A stretch of DNA of 64,000 bases from Tenacibaculum sp. 190524A05c (lineage in GTDB: Bacteria > Bacteroidota > Bacteroidia > Flavobacteriales > Flavobacteriaceae), in assembly GCF_964036595.1 (NCBI RefSeq), contig NZ_OZ038523.1, positions 3,602,501-3,666,500 of the forward strand, read 5' to 3'. Numbering within the stretch: the stretch's first letter is position 1; every line of letters begins with the position of its first letter. Position numbers and translations under genes: made by a program. Positions 1 to 8,913 of this stretch are shown here, piece after piece. A model generated the notes under the pieces. It searched no databases. It was not told the DNA's origin and worked only from the letters and a program-made list of their open reading frames with translations.

Positions 1-148
1 TGTCTTAAAACCTTGATTTTACTGGAATTTGTTAAAATCTGAGAGATAAAATATTAAACAGTGTTTTTCCCGTAATTTTTTCCGTTAATATATTCTATAT
101 TGAACGCACTTTCCTTATTACCTTCGAATCTACTTTAGTTAGATTATC

Positions 149-183
149 AAAGTCTCTTGTTCAAAGCATGGAGACTTTTTTTA
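149..183 (+). terminator. Intrinsic terminator of a gene outside the window
   Basis: An 8-bp stem (AAAGTCTC at 149-156, GAGACTTT at 171-178) is followed by a run of T on the plus strand. It would end a plus-strand transcript entering from the left. Positions 1-148 hold no convincing coding frame. Confidence 0.6.
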
Positions 184-195
184 TATGAATAGTAA

Positions 196-1074
196 TTATT
201 TAAACCTTACGAAAACAGGATTATCGAAGTAATAACTAGGAGTGTAAACAGGTTTATTTTTATTAAACCTATACCATGGTGAGATATCAGTATCTTCAAA
301 ATTCTTTAATAAACACACATTCTGAGCAGGAGTATTTCCTTGTGCTAGTAAATACATTTTTTCTCCTTTATCATTTTTAATTTCGTCTACAATAATTTCT
401 ATATGCCCAGGAAAACCTGGATTAACAAGCATGTCGCCAATTTGTAAATCACTAAGCTTAACTTTTGGTAATTCAGTATGTAATGAAGCTGTGCCAGCAT
501 ACATGAATATGAGATTTAAGTATTTATAAAAGTTTTGTTTTGAATAATTCTTATTGGCTTTTTTTATAAACTTCACTTTGTTACCATTGATCTTTGGTCT
601 ATATCCTTCCGCATATTGTTTCCAAGAGCAATAGTGACCAGAAGTGAATTTGAATCCAATCTTCTGTTGTAGGTTTTTACTCCATAAATATTCAGCTCGT
701 ATTCTCATTAAAGCATCGGCACATTGTTGTAGTCCATTTTTAGGAACTGGAATTTCTAGAATAGCATCATGCCAATGTTGAGCAAAATACTCACTTCCAT
801 CATAGTTTATTATTGGAGCGCCATGCTTTTTTAATTTGTAATTCCTTAAGTACTCTTGAAAAGAACCTTTAGAATATGGTACACGTTCATATCCTTCAGG
901 AATTTTAACTCGAGTTAGAATTGAATCTCCTTCCTTATTAATATAATTAGGTTTGGAAATAGTGTTCTGAACAATACCTTTAATGTGATTGGTAATTTGC
1001 TTACCTTTTGTATTCATTCTTAATAGAAAGAAAACAGCTAGCAGCGCCAGAATTATTACAATTATTCTTTTCAT
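196..1074 (-). CDS. DUF4846 family protein, membrane-anchored or secreted
   Basis: A protein of 292 residues with an N-terminal hydrophobic segment (about residues 3-19, probably an uncleaved anchor or signal peptide). The body matches my recollection of DUF4846: a CADALMRIRAEYLW segment near 118-131, SGHYCSW near 145-151, and GDMLVNPGFPGH near 213-224 followed by a strand and AQGNTPAQ at 244-251. The last part resembles the Gly-His region of papain-like folds, but no catalytic role is established. It is convergent with the incoming plus-strand transcript at 149-183 and divergent from the next gene. Function is unknown; the family assignment is fairly sure. Confidence 0.8.
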   Translation of the reverse strand: MKRIIVIILALLAVFFLLRMNTKGKQITNHIKGIVQNTISKPNYINKEGDSILTRVKIPEGYERVPYSKGSFQEYLRNYKLKKHGAPIINYDGSEYFAQHWHDAILEIPVPKNGLQQCADALMRIRAEYLWSKNLQQKIGFKFTSGHYCSWKQYAEGYRPKINGNKVKFIKKANKNYSKQNFYKYLNLIFMYAGTASLHTELPKVKLSDLQIGDMLVNPGFPGHIEIIVDEIKNDKGEKMYLLAQGNTPAQNVCLLKNFEDTDISPWYRFNKNKPVYTPSYYFDNPVFVRFK

Positions 1075-1183
1075 ACTTTTTATTATATAACCTTGTAATC
1101 ATAACTTTAGTATAATTTAAGATGGATTATTAGATTATGTGATACATTTGTTAATTGAATCCATAAAGTAGTCAAATTTCGAA

Positions 1184-1768
1184 ATGAAACCATTTATAAA
1201 ACATTTATTTTTAGTTATAGCGTTCGCTTCTGTTATTACAAGTTTTGGTCAAGAAAAGGTTGAGATTATGAAATATCCGACAGATTGGAGATATGAACGC
1301 ATTAATTTCCCTCTTGATTTTGCTAAAGATATCCCTTGGGAGGGATTTGAAGAACTCCGATTTTCTCCTGGAATGTTTGATATTAAAAGCTCAGATTATT
1401 TCACCTATTACTTCGTGTTATCTATTAAAAATAAAGTAGAATTATCTCAAAAAGAAATTCAAGAAGCACTAATTAAATATTATCGAGGTTTATGTAAAGC
1501 AGTGAATCCAAAAGGTAAGTTCGATATTAATTACGACGAAATTACTGTAACAATTCACAAATTAAGTAGTTGTTCATTAAAGGCAAATGTTGTTTTTTTT
1601 GATGGTTTTACGGATGGGAGACGAATTGAGTTAGAGATGCTTTTGGAGGTAAGGAAAAATGAAAGCGAGGATATACTTTTACTATCATCGGTAGCTCCTA
1701 CAGGAAATACTAAAAAATTGGAGACATTACATCAGAATAATTTAGAGCATAATTTATCTAATCGATAA
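1184..1768 (+). CDS. Secreted protein of unknown function
   Basis: A protein of 194 residues with a clear signal peptide (about residues 1-22, ending in SFGQ). The mature part is a mixed alpha/beta sequence with two cysteines (about 103 and 134) and no motif I recognise. It lies 42 bp before a plus-strand transglutaminase-like gene and may be cotranscribed with it. The ATG start is preceded by an A-rich leader, which is usual here. The reading frame is well supported; no function can be assigned. Confidence 0.75.
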   Translation: MKPFIKHLFLVIAFASVITSFGQEKVEIMKYPTDWRYERINFPLDFAKDIPWEGFEELRFSPGMFDIKSSDYFTYYFVLSIKNKVELSQKEIQEALIKYYRGLCKAVNPKGKFDINYDEITVTIHKLSSCSLKANVVFFDGFTDGRRIELEMLLEVRKNESEDILLLSSVAPTGNTKKLETLHQNNLEHNLSNR

Positions 1769-1810
1769 GGCATGATTTTTGTCAATTCAAAATCATCTTA
1801 AAATAATAGT

Positions 1811-2761
1811 ATGAGAATTATAATTTTTACATTCTTTATTTCACTTGTAAGTTTTTCCCAAGACTTTTCAGAGATTAATTCAAAGACTCAGAAGTATCCA
1901 AAATTACTTACTGCGGAGATACTAGCTGATAATATCAAAAAAGATTTTTCAAAAAAAGAAGATCAGGTTAAAGCATTATATAGTTGGTTAACTGCAAATA
2001 TTCGTTACGATTTAGAGGAATTTTATAATCCTAATAGAGAAACCAAAGTGACGTTTAGATATCAATCCTTAGAGGAGAGAGATCAAAAGATAAAAGCTAT
2101 TAAAGATAAAACGGTAAGAGAAACCTTATCCTCAAGAAAAGCCGTATGCGAAGGTTATGCTCAAACTTTTTCAAAAGTATGTACGCTTTTAGATATTGAA
2201 AATGAAGTTGTAGAAGGTTATGTGAGAAGTTCTTCTAACCGAATAGGAAGACCTTTGCAAGGACCAAACCATTCTTGGAATGCTGTTAAATTAAATAATA
2301 AATGGATTTATATTGATGCAACTTGGGGAGCTGGTTCGGAATATAATGGAAGATGGATAAGAAAGTTTAATTCTTATTATTATAACATACCTAAATCAAA
2401 ATATTTTCTAACACATTTACCTGAAGATTCTCTCTGGAAGTTAAGAGTAGGAAGAATAGAAAAAGAAGATTTTTATAATCAACCTATCTACAGTCATCAG
2501 TTTTTAAAATCTGATATAACTTTGGTTTCTCCTGAAACAGGAATATTATCGAGAAATACTCAAGGCGCTGTAAAGTTAGAGTTAAAGAATGCGGCAGATA
2601 AAGAAGTTCTTGTTGGGTTTTTAGGATCCACTAGAGCAGTAAAGCCAACAACTGTAAATAAAGAAGGAAAAACTATAGTTTCAATAATTCCACCACCTAG
2701 AGCGAGAGCTTTATTTCTATTAATTGATAGGGAAGTGGCCATCGAATTTTTGGTACAATAA
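1811..2761 (+). CDS. Secreted transglutaminase-like protein
   Basis: A protein of 316 residues: signal peptide (1-16), then a transglutaminase-like core. The catalytic triad of the superfamily can be read as Cys113 in RKAVCEGYA, His154 in NHSWNAVK and Asp169 in WIYIDATWG. The C-terminal part (about 225-316) is beta-rich. Such Bacteroidota proteins may act as periplasmic peptidases or cross-linkers; the substrate is unknown. A paralogue of the same length with the same triad lies at 6843-7793, so this is probably a duplication interrupted by the BNR protein gene. A bidirectional terminator follows directly. Confidence 0.85.
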   Translation: MRIIIFTFFISLVSFSQDFSEINSKTQKYPKLLTAEILADNIKKDFSKKEDQVKALYSWLTANIRYDLEEFYNPNRETKVTFRYQSLEERDQKIKAIKDKTVRETLSSRKAVCEGYAQTFSKVCTLLDIENEVVEGYVRSSSNRIGRPLQGPNHSWNAVKLNNKWIYIDATWGAGSEYNGRWIRKFNSYYYNIPKSKYFLTHLPEDSLWKLRVGRIEKEDFYNQPIYSHQFLKSDITLVSPETGILSRNTQGAVKLELKNAADKEVLVGFLGSTRAVKPTTVNKEGKTIVSIIPPPRARALFLLIDREVAIEFLVQ

Positions 2762-2762
2762 G

Positions 2763-2793
2763 AAAAAACCTCTTGAATTTTCAAGAGGTTTTT
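2763..2793. terminator. Bidirectional intrinsic terminator
   Basis: A perfect 11-bp stem (2766-2776 with 2781-2791, loop ATTT) is flanked by A on the left and T on the right, so it works in both directions. It separates the convergent transglutaminase-like and BNR-propeller genes. Confidence 0.85.
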
Positions 2794-2799
2794 AGTTTA

Positions 2800-5700
2800 T
2801 TATTTTTTAGATAAGAATTCTTCCTTACTTAAAACCTTAGTTGGTTTTTTACCTTCTTTTACTTTTCGCTTTTCAAATTTTGAAATTACTTTTTTATTGA
2901 GTTTTTCAAAATCTTCTTGAGCTTTTGTCAAACGAGTTTTTAATACTCCTTGATTTTCTATTTGTGATAAAGATGGTTTTTCAAATTGATTCGCAACTTC
3001 AGAATATAAATCAGAAAGCTTTTCACGAAGTTCTGGTTCAGCTTCACCAACATAGTTATCTCCGGTAGTTACCACTAATGTTTCTTTTAATGGTTGTAAC
3101 GCTTCAATTACTTTAGTTGCCACTTTTTTAAACTTATTATCTTCTTTTAGTTGATTTGCCGATTTTAAATATGCATCAACTTTATGAACTAAATAAGCTA
3201 AGCTTTCCATGTCATCATACAATTCCATGGTAGTTTTGCGTTGTGCTTTTCTATCACTATCACTTATTTGTGATTTAGGATCATTTTGAACTACAATAGT
3301 GTTTGTATATTCTTTTTTACCTTTTTTAAGCACAACTTTATAGGTTCCAGCAGGAACTCGTGGAGCTGTAAATCCACCACGAGTAAAGTTTTTACCAGCG
3401 GCAACCTTTGGGTTTTTCTGTCTGAAACCCCAACTCACAACATTAATTCCTTTTGCCTTACCTGGAGTTAACGTAATTAGTTCATTGTCATTTTGATCTT
3501 TAATCGTTAAGGTCATTTTACCAAACGTATGACGCTTTTTTAAATAATAAATAATCTTAGCAGCAGAACTTGGATTGCTTCCAACAAATTGAAGTTCTGT
3601 ACTTCCTCCACCAAAACCACCTTGTTCTTTTATAACTGCAGGTTTAGATTTAAAGAAATGAACATTCTTTGATAACATTCCTTGATTTACTTCACGTAAC
3701 GGAGAAATATCATCAATAATAATTACACCACGCCCGTGTGTTCCTAAAACTAAATCGTTTGTTTGTTTTTGTAAATCGATAAAGTGAACTGCAGTTGCTG
3801 GCATTTTATTCGTAAATCTCGACCAGTTTTTACCACCATCGATAGTAATGAATAAACCAAACTCAGTACCTAAGAAAAGTAAATCTTCATTTACATAATC
3901 TTCTTGAATGTTTCTTGCAAAACCAATGATGTCATCTGTAACTATTGATTTCCAAGTTTTACCAAAGTCTGTAGTTTTGTATACATACGTATTCATATCT
4001 CCTGAAGTATGTCCGTCGAAAACAGCGTATGCCGTTCCTTTATTATGAGAACTTGCTTCAATATGATATACCCAAGTGTTTTTAGGTAAACCAGTTATAT
4101 TAGCAACTGTATTTTCCCAAGTTTTTCCTCCGTTTTGAGTTACTTGAACATTTCCATCATCTGTTCCTACCCAAATTACCTTTTCATCTAAAGGAGATTC
4201 AGCTATTGTAAATATGGTAGTATGTGTTTCAGCACCGGATTTGTCAACAGAAATTCCTCCTGATTCTTTATCTTGTTTTGCTGGATCATTCGTAGTTAAA
4301 TCTGGAGAAATTTTCTTCCAGTTATCTCCCATATCTTCACTTACATGTAAAAACTGACTTCCCATGTAAAAGCGATCTGGTTGATGCGTACTTACCGCCA
4401 TCGGAGCATTCCAGTTAAAACGTAAATCTGCTTCTCCTTTGATAGGTAATGGTTGAATAGTTTTATTATAATTTTTATCTACATCGTATCTCCAAACTTG
4501 TTGTGCACCTTGCATTTCAGAATAGATAATGTTTTTAGTTGGGTGTTTTAAAACTCTAAATCCATCACCAACACCAACACGTTTCCAGTCTCTTGCTTCA
4601 ATTCCTCCAGGAGAAGAAGAAGGTCCATACCAAGAACCGTTATCCTGTAAACCTCCATAAATATTATATGGTTCTTGATTATCAACACTAATGTGATAAA
4701 ATTGAGAAAGCGGAAGATTATCAACCATATCCATAGTTGCACCTCCATCCCAACTTCTATAAACACCACCATCAGTTCCTACGAACATAGCATCTGGGTT
4801 TTTGATGTCAAAAACAATATCATGGATATCAGCATGCATTTCTCCTAAATTCTTAAACGTTTTACCTCCGTCTCTTGAGATAGAACCAAACAATCCTCCT
4901 TTAGCTAAAATATCAGGATTTGTTGGGTGAACAACCAATCTAGAAAAATAGAAAGGACGAACCACTAAACCGAAATCACTGTTTAATAATTTCCAGTTTT
5001 TTCCAGCATCATCAGAACGATATAAACCTTTATTTTCTTTACTTTCTACAACCGCAAAAATTAATTCTGGTTTAGAAGGAGCAATAGCAATTGCAAAACG
5101 ACCTAAATCTCCTTGAGGAAAACCATTATGTATTTTATTCCAAGTTTTACCAGCATCGGTTGATTTATACAAGGCACTTCCTGGACCACCAGAATTAAAT
5201 CCCCAACCTGTTCTTCTGAACTCCCACATTGAAGCGTAAAGAATGTTTGGGTTTGTTGGATCCATGATTAAATCACTTGCTCCAGTTTTTTCATTTGTAT
5301 ATAAAATCTTGTCCCAAGTTTTTCCTCCATCAGTGGTTTTATAAACACCTCTTTCTTCGCTATCGCTCCAAAGTGCACCTAAAACGGCAACATAAACTTC
5401 ATTTGAGTTATTCGGATTAATTTTTATACTACTGATGCGTTCCGATTTTTCAAAACCGATCTTTTTCCAGTTTGCACCTCCGTCTTTAGATTTATATAAA
5501 CCATCACCTAAAGAAACACTATTCCTTGTCCAAATTTCACCAGTTCCTACCCAAATAGTATTATCTGGATCACTTGGATCTACAGCAATACTACCAATAG
5601 ATTGTGCATGTTCATCAAAAATAGGAGCAAAGGTTGCACCTGCATTTTCAGATTTCCAAACACCACCACCAGCAGCACCTGCATAAATTATTTTTGAATT

Positions 5701-5871
5701 TGTTGGATGATTTTCAAGATCGATAATACGACCACTCATTAAAGCAGGACCAATTTCTCTTGCTTTTAAGTTCCCAAATAGTTCTTTTCCTTTAAGAACT
5801 ATATCTTGAGCATTTACACTTGTGGATATTGTAATAACACCACAAGCTAAAACTTTAATCAGCTTATTCAT
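2800..5871 (-). CDS. Large secreted BNR/sortilin-type beta-propeller protein
   Basis: A protein of 1023 residues. A signal peptide (1-22, ending VNAQ) is followed by many BNR/Asp-box repeats such as SKDGGANWKKI, TTDGGKTWDKI, STDAGKTWNKI and TQNGGKTWENT, spread over about residues 90-740. They build one or two beta-propellers of the VPS10/sortilin type. The last 250 residues hold a beta domain and a Lys-rich helical region without recognised motifs. Related proteins are often annotated as glycosyl hydrolases, but Asp-boxes are structural and do not prove sialidase activity. There is no T9SS tail. The leader carries a hairpin at 5883-5913. Confidence 0.85.
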   Translation of the reverse strand: MNKLIKVLACGVITISTSVNAQDIVLKGKELFGNLKAREIGPALMSGRIIDLENHPTNSKIIYAGAAGGGVWKSENAGATFAPIFDEHAQSIGSIAVDPSDPDNTIWVGTGEIWTRNSVSLGDGLYKSKDGGANWKKIGFEKSERISSIKINPNNSNEVYVAVLGALWSDSEERGVYKTTDGGKTWDKILYTNEKTGASDLIMDPTNPNILYASMWEFRRTGWGFNSGGPGSALYKSTDAGKTWNKIHNGFPQGDLGRFAIAIAPSKPELIFAVVESKENKGLYRSDDAGKNWKLLNSDFGLVVRPFYFSRLVVHPTNPDILAKGGLFGSISRDGGKTFKNLGEMHADIHDIVFDIKNPDAMFVGTDGGVYRSWDGGATMDMVDNLPLSQFYHISVDNQEPYNIYGGLQDNGSWYGPSSSPGGIEARDWKRVGVGDGFRVLKHPTKNIIYSEMQGAQQVWRYDVDKNYNKTIQPLPIKGEADLRFNWNAPMAVSTHQPDRFYMGSQFLHVSEDMGDNWKKISPDLTTNDPAKQDKESGGISVDKSGAETHTTIFTIAESPLDEKVIWVGTDDGNVQVTQNGGKTWENTVANITGLPKNTWVYHIEASSHNKGTAYAVFDGHTSGDMNTYVYKTTDFGKTWKSIVTDDIIGFARNIQEDYVNEDLLFLGTEFGLFITIDGGKNWSRFTNKMPATAVHFIDLQKQTNDLVLGTHGRGVIIIDDISPLREVNQGMLSKNVHFFKSKPAVIKEQGGFGGGSTELQFVGSNPSSAAKIIYYLKKRHTFGKMTLTIKDQNDNELITLTPGKAKGINVVSWGFRQKNPKVAAGKNFTRGGFTAPRVPAGTYKVVLKKGKKEYTNTIVVQNDPKSQISDSDRKAQRKTTMELYDDMESLAYLVHKVDAYLKSANQLKEDNKFKKVATKVIEALQPLKETLVVTTGDNYVGEAEPELREKLSDLYSEVANQFEKPSLSQIENQGVLKTRLTKAQEDFEKLNKKVISKFEKRKVKEGKKPTKVLSKEEFLSKK

Positions 5872-5882
5872 AATAAAAGTGT

Positions 5883-5913
5883 GTACAGTGTTATTACTGG
5901 AATAACACCGTAC
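5883..5913 (-). promoter_or_regulatory. Hairpin in the leader of the BNR-propeller gene
   Basis: An imperfect palindrome: GTAC, one mismatch, GTGTTATT (5883-5895), a 5-nt loop, then AATAACAC, one mismatch, GTAC (5901-5913). It lies between the LolA-like gene and the BNR gene, 12 bp before the BNR start. There is no T-run directly after it on the minus strand, so an operator or an RNA processing or attenuation structure is as likely as a terminator. Confidence 0.45.
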
Positions 5914-5946
5914 GAGTTAAGTTAAGTTAGTATAAATTTTGTTTTA

Positions 5947-6684
5947 TTATTTCTTCGCTGGTAAAGCAAAAGAAGCAGCATCAACTTCAGGATTCAATTT
6001 AATTTCTTTGAATTCCATAGTTTGGAACTGACTTCCGATACTAAATGGGAAATAAATTCCTCCAACTTCTTGATAATCACTTAAAGTAGATTTTACAGTT
6101 TGACCTTTCATTGGACCTTGATTTACTTGAGATTCTGTAACGATTGGTACAAAGTTTTCAGTATCAAAATAGTAGTGAGTAATGTTAGGTACTAATTCAC
6201 CATTAACTAAAACAGGCTTTTTAGTTAATTTGATTTTAAAAGTTTCAGTTCCATCAATCGTTTCTTTTCCGATTAATTCCACTGTATACCCTTTTTCTTT
6301 GTAGTTTAAGAATGGATCAGGAAACTGCTCTAATTCATTTTTTAAGTTTTGTGTAGCTTCGTTATCACTTTTTTCAGCATCCATTGTCATTTGGTTTCTT
6401 TGCCAAGAAACTTCTCCATCAAAAGCAGACCATACCATTTTATTTCCTTGTAATTCAATAGAAACTAATTGTTTTCCATCTTTAGTGGATAACATTTCAA
6501 AAGGAATTTCCATTCCTTGCATTTTCATGTTACCAATCATTTGAACACCTTTTAATTGTTCTAATTTTTCTTTACCTCCAATATTCTCGATATAGGTGCT
6601 AATAATTTCATCAGCAGTTTGTGCATAATTAGCTAATGAGAAAAGTAGAGTGAAAGCAAAAAATAAAGTTTTTAGATTTTTCAT
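5947..6684 (-). CDS. LolA-like secreted protein
   Basis: A protein of 245 residues with a signal peptide (1-21, ending NYAQ). The sequence runs TADEIISTYIENIGGKEKL, then a long series of beta strands with a Lys/Met-rich start and a typical closing segment (YQEVGGIYFPFSIG near 208-221). This is the half-barrel pattern of LolA-like outer-membrane lipoprotein-sorting proteins. In Bacteroidota many such paralogues are not true LolA, so transport of a hydrophobic ligand in the periplasm is an inference. It lies 75 bp before the BNR gene on the same strand and may share its transcript. Confidence 0.75.
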   Translation of the reverse strand: MKNLKTLFFAFTLLFSLANYAQTADEIISTYIENIGGKEKLEQLKGVQMIGNMKMQGMEIPFEMLSTKDGKQLVSIELQGNKMVWSAFDGEVSWQRNQMTMDAEKSDNEATQNLKNELEQFPDPFLNYKEKGYTVELIGKETIDGTETFKIKLTKKPVLVNGELVPNITHYYFDTENFVPIVTESQVNQGPMKGQTVKSTLSDYQEVGGIYFPFSIGSQFQTMEFKEIKLNPEVDAASFALPAKK

Positions 6685-6842
6685 TTTGTTTATTTTAATG
6701 ATAGTATGTTATATATGAAGATTAAAAATGTAAAATGTTACATTATTTCATTAAAAATATTGATTTTTTTATACTGATTTTATTCTTTGATAGAACATAT
6801 CCTAGGTTTACGAAATATTTCTTAAATTAAAATCAAAAAAAA

Positions 6843-7793
6843 ATGGTTAAGAAATTTATTCTAATTGTGCTTGTTTTAAGCTTCGTAACAAGCGAGTCTC
6901 AAAGTGATGTTTACATTAAAAACAAAGTGAGAAATTATACTAATATTAAAAGTTCTCATGAATTATTTAAAAAGATAGAGAAAGACTTTATAACTAATGT
7001 AAGTAGGGTAAAGGCAGGATACGCTTGGATTACACTTCACATAAAATATCAGGTTTCGAATAGTATTTTAATAAAAGAACCTGAACAAATATTATATTAC
7101 AATCAGGAAGATTTAGCTAACAAGATTCAAATGAAGAATGATAAGTTGGTTGAGAAAGCAATTAAAGAAAAGGCTGGTGTTTGCGAGCATATGGCATTGG
7201 TTTTACATAAGCTTTGTAATTATTTTTCTATTGAGAATGAGTTGATAAAAGGATATGTTAAAAATTCTCCTGATGAAATTGGATCGAATCCTAGGTTTAA
7301 AAATCACATTTGGAATGCTGTGAAATTAGATAAAAAGTGGAGGTTAATTGATACCACTTTCGGGGTGGATTATGATAGTTATTTTGATAGAGCTGAATCT
7401 AACTTTACGTATTTTGATATTCCGAAGGAGCAAATGCGATTAACTCATTATCCAAGTGATGAGAAATGGTTGACTTATATTAATCAATCAACAATTAAAA
7501 GATTTAGTGCTTTACCAATGTTTTGGGACAGCTTTATAGAAGCTAAAGCAGAGTTAGTTTCTCCAAAAATTGGGATGTTAAATGATGAAGAAAAAAGAAA
7601 GAGTTTTACGTTTAGGAATTTGGATGAAAATATGAAGATTACCTATAAATTCGAAAATGAAAACTTCACAAAAACACCTAGGATAAGACGATCAAGAAAT
7701 TATACGAATGTTATTATAAATACAAGGAGAAAAGGAATACTAACATTATATTTTAATGATGAGTCAGCTTTAGCATTTAGAGTTGGGGAATAA
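6843..7793 (+). CDS. Secreted transglutaminase-like protein (paralogue)
   Basis: A protein of 316 residues with a signal peptide (about 1-19). The triad residues are Cys114 in KAGVCEHMA, His155 in NHIWNAVKL and Asp170 in WRLIDTTFG. The second position after Cys is His instead of the Gly-Tyr of the copy at 1811. The C-terminal beta-rich part is kept. Length and order equal the 1811 gene, which argues for tandem duplication followed by divergence. The gene ends one base before the convergent DUF1801 gene, with no room for a separate terminator. Activity is likely but the substrate is unknown. Confidence 0.82.
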   Translation: MVKKFILIVLVLSFVTSESQSDVYIKNKVRNYTNIKSSHELFKKIEKDFITNVSRVKAGYAWITLHIKYQVSNSILIKEPEQILYYNQEDLANKIQMKNDKLVEKAIKEKAGVCEHMALVLHKLCNYFSIENELIKGYVKNSPDEIGSNPRFKNHIWNAVKLDKKWRLIDTTFGVDYDSYFDRAESNFTYFDIPKEQMRLTHYPSDEKWLTYINQSTIKRFSALPMFWDSFIEAKAELVSPKIGMLNDEEKRKSFTFRNLDENMKITYKFENENFTKTPRIRRSRNYTNVIINTRRKGILTLYFNDESALAFRVGE

Positions 7794-8162
7794 CTATTTT
7801 TTCCAAAACCCTTTTTCTTTATTACTATTGGCTTCATGAAGTATGTAGGTCAAAATTTCACTATTTATTTCTTCTATGGAAAAATATCGTAATGACTTGA
7901 CAACTTTGCGTCCTTCTGAAATTAGGAATTCATTGTATTTTTCAAATTTGTGATCACCATAAAACCCTACATCAACATAGCCTTTTTTCTTTGATGGATT
8001 CAAATAACAAAATGGACTTCCATCTAACACGTAAAATGGAATTTTCCATTTGAATTGTAATTCTACTTCGGGGAACTGCTGTTCAATAATCAATTGTAAA
8101 TGCATGACAATAGATTTGAACGGTTCTTCTAAATTGAGAATATAAACTTCAGCAGGTTTCAT
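7794..8162 (-). CDS. DUF1801 (YdhG-like) protein
   Basis: A cytoplasmic protein of 122 residues. It follows the DUF1801 pattern: an N-terminal helix pair (about 1-30), then ELQFKWKIPFYVLDGSPFCYL (about 35-55), a Lys-rich turn and VDVGFYGDHKFEKY (about 63-76), ending in a helix. Related proteins include YdhG and plant-frataxin-like folds; the biochemical role is not established, although some bind metal. The gene is convergent with the transglutaminase-like gene at 6843 and abuts it. Confidence 0.75.
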   Translation of the reverse strand: MKPAEVYILNLEEPFKSIVMHLQLIIEQQFPEVELQFKWKIPFYVLDGSPFCYLNPSKKKGYVDVGFYGDHKFEKYNEFLISEGRKVVKSLRYFSIEEINSEILTYILHEANSNKEKGFWKK

Positions 8163-8260
8163 TCTTTAAAAATAGAATTTTGTTTAGAAATTAATGTAAC
8201 TAAAGTAACCGTTAATTAAAATTAACAGTTTTTTATTAGGTAAAATGACAATAAATATTT

Positions 8261-8279
8261 TACTTTGTGTTTCAAAGTA
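8261..8279. promoter_or_regulatory. Candidate operator 1 for the winged-helix regulator
   Basis: The 19-bp sequence TACTTTGTG-T-TTCAAAGTA is a palindrome with 7 of 9 pairs intact and 9 bp from the ATG at 8288. The same pattern occurs as a perfect palindrome before creD (9227-9245). The left arm overlaps a TTTG element resembling the Bacteroidota -7 box, so bound protein could block transcription. The regulator gene at 8914 is the obvious candidate partner. Inferred from sequence only. Confidence 0.55.
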
Positions 8280-8287
8280 CTTTTATT

Positions 8288-8896
8288 ATGAGTTCAGAAG
8301 ATTATTTAAAAGACATATCGGAAATTAAAAATTTGATGAATAAATCAACTCGATTTATTTCGTTAAGCGGCCTCTCTGGAATTTTAGCAGGAACTTTCGC
8401 TTTAATTGGAGCAGCATATGCTTACTGGTTAGTTACTGGTAGTAAAAGAGGTTATTTAATTCTTAGTGGAGAAATATTTAATTTGGTTTTACTGGATATG
8501 TTTTTAGTTTTAGTTTTGAGCGTTGGTACTGCCATTTATTTAACTACACTGAAAGCAAAGAAGAATAATGAAAAGATTTGGGATGCGACTACCAAAAGAT
8601 TATTAACTAGTTTTCTTGTTCCGCTTGTCGCAGGAGGAATTTATACGTTGATTATCTTAAAGCAACAGCGATATGGCCAAACTGGAGCATTAATGTTGTT
8701 ATTCTATGGATTAGCTTTAGTTAATGCCTCAAAATATACTTTAGGTTATGTAAAATACTTAGGGTATACGGAAATTATATTAGGTTTGCTGTGCGCAGTT
8801 TTTCCTGGATTTGGGTTTTGGTTTTGGGTATTGGGATTTGGAGTTATGCATATTGTTTATGGAACATTAATGTATTTTAAATACGAAAGAAAGTAA
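8288..8896 (+). CDS. Integral membrane protein upstream of the CreD regulator
   Basis: A protein of 202 residues starting MSSEDYLKDISEIKNLM. The ATG at 8288 is preferred over a GTG at 8267 because the GTG lies inside the palindrome. About five hydrophobic segments follow a short cytoplasmic helix. The 17-bp gap to the regulator gene at 8914 suggests one transcript. In related flavobacteria I recall a membrane protein, a small winged-helix regulator and CreD in this order. No enzymatic motif is visible; a role in envelope sensing is only a guess. Confidence 0.75.
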   Translation: MSSEDYLKDISEIKNLMNKSTRFISLSGLSGILAGTFALIGAAYAYWLVTGSKRGYLILSGEIFNLVLLDMFLVLVLSVGTAIYLTTLKAKKNNEKIWDATTKRLLTSFLVPLVAGGIYTLIILKQQRYGQTGALMLLFYGLALVNASKYTLGYVKYLGYTEIILGLLCAVFPGFGFWFWVLGFGVMHIVYGTLMYFKYERK

Positions 8897-8913
8897 TTGA
8901 GATAAATAAGGGT

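Noticed and set aside
2560..2784. Minus-strand frame of 74 codons over the end of the transglutaminase-like gene
   Set aside because: It covers a well-supported plus-strand gene and its terminator and has no family pattern.
3286..3471. Plus-strand frame inside the BNR gene; others at 5435 and, on the minus strand, 4548
   Set aside because: Shadows of the long coding sequence; the BNR repeats fix the true frame.
2800..5871. Sialidase or glycosidase activity for the BNR protein
   Set aside because: Asp-boxes are structural; no sialidase catalytic residues (Arg triad, Tyr/Glu pair) could be placed.
8208..8235. Inverted repeat GTTAATT-AA-AATTAAC followed by T, as a possible terminator
   Set aside because: No plus-strand gene ends just before it and the stem is only AT pairs; chance is likely in such DNA.
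8267..8287. GTG start seven codons upstream of the membrane protein gene
   Set aside because: It lies inside the palindromic operator; the ATG at 8288 gives a normal start.
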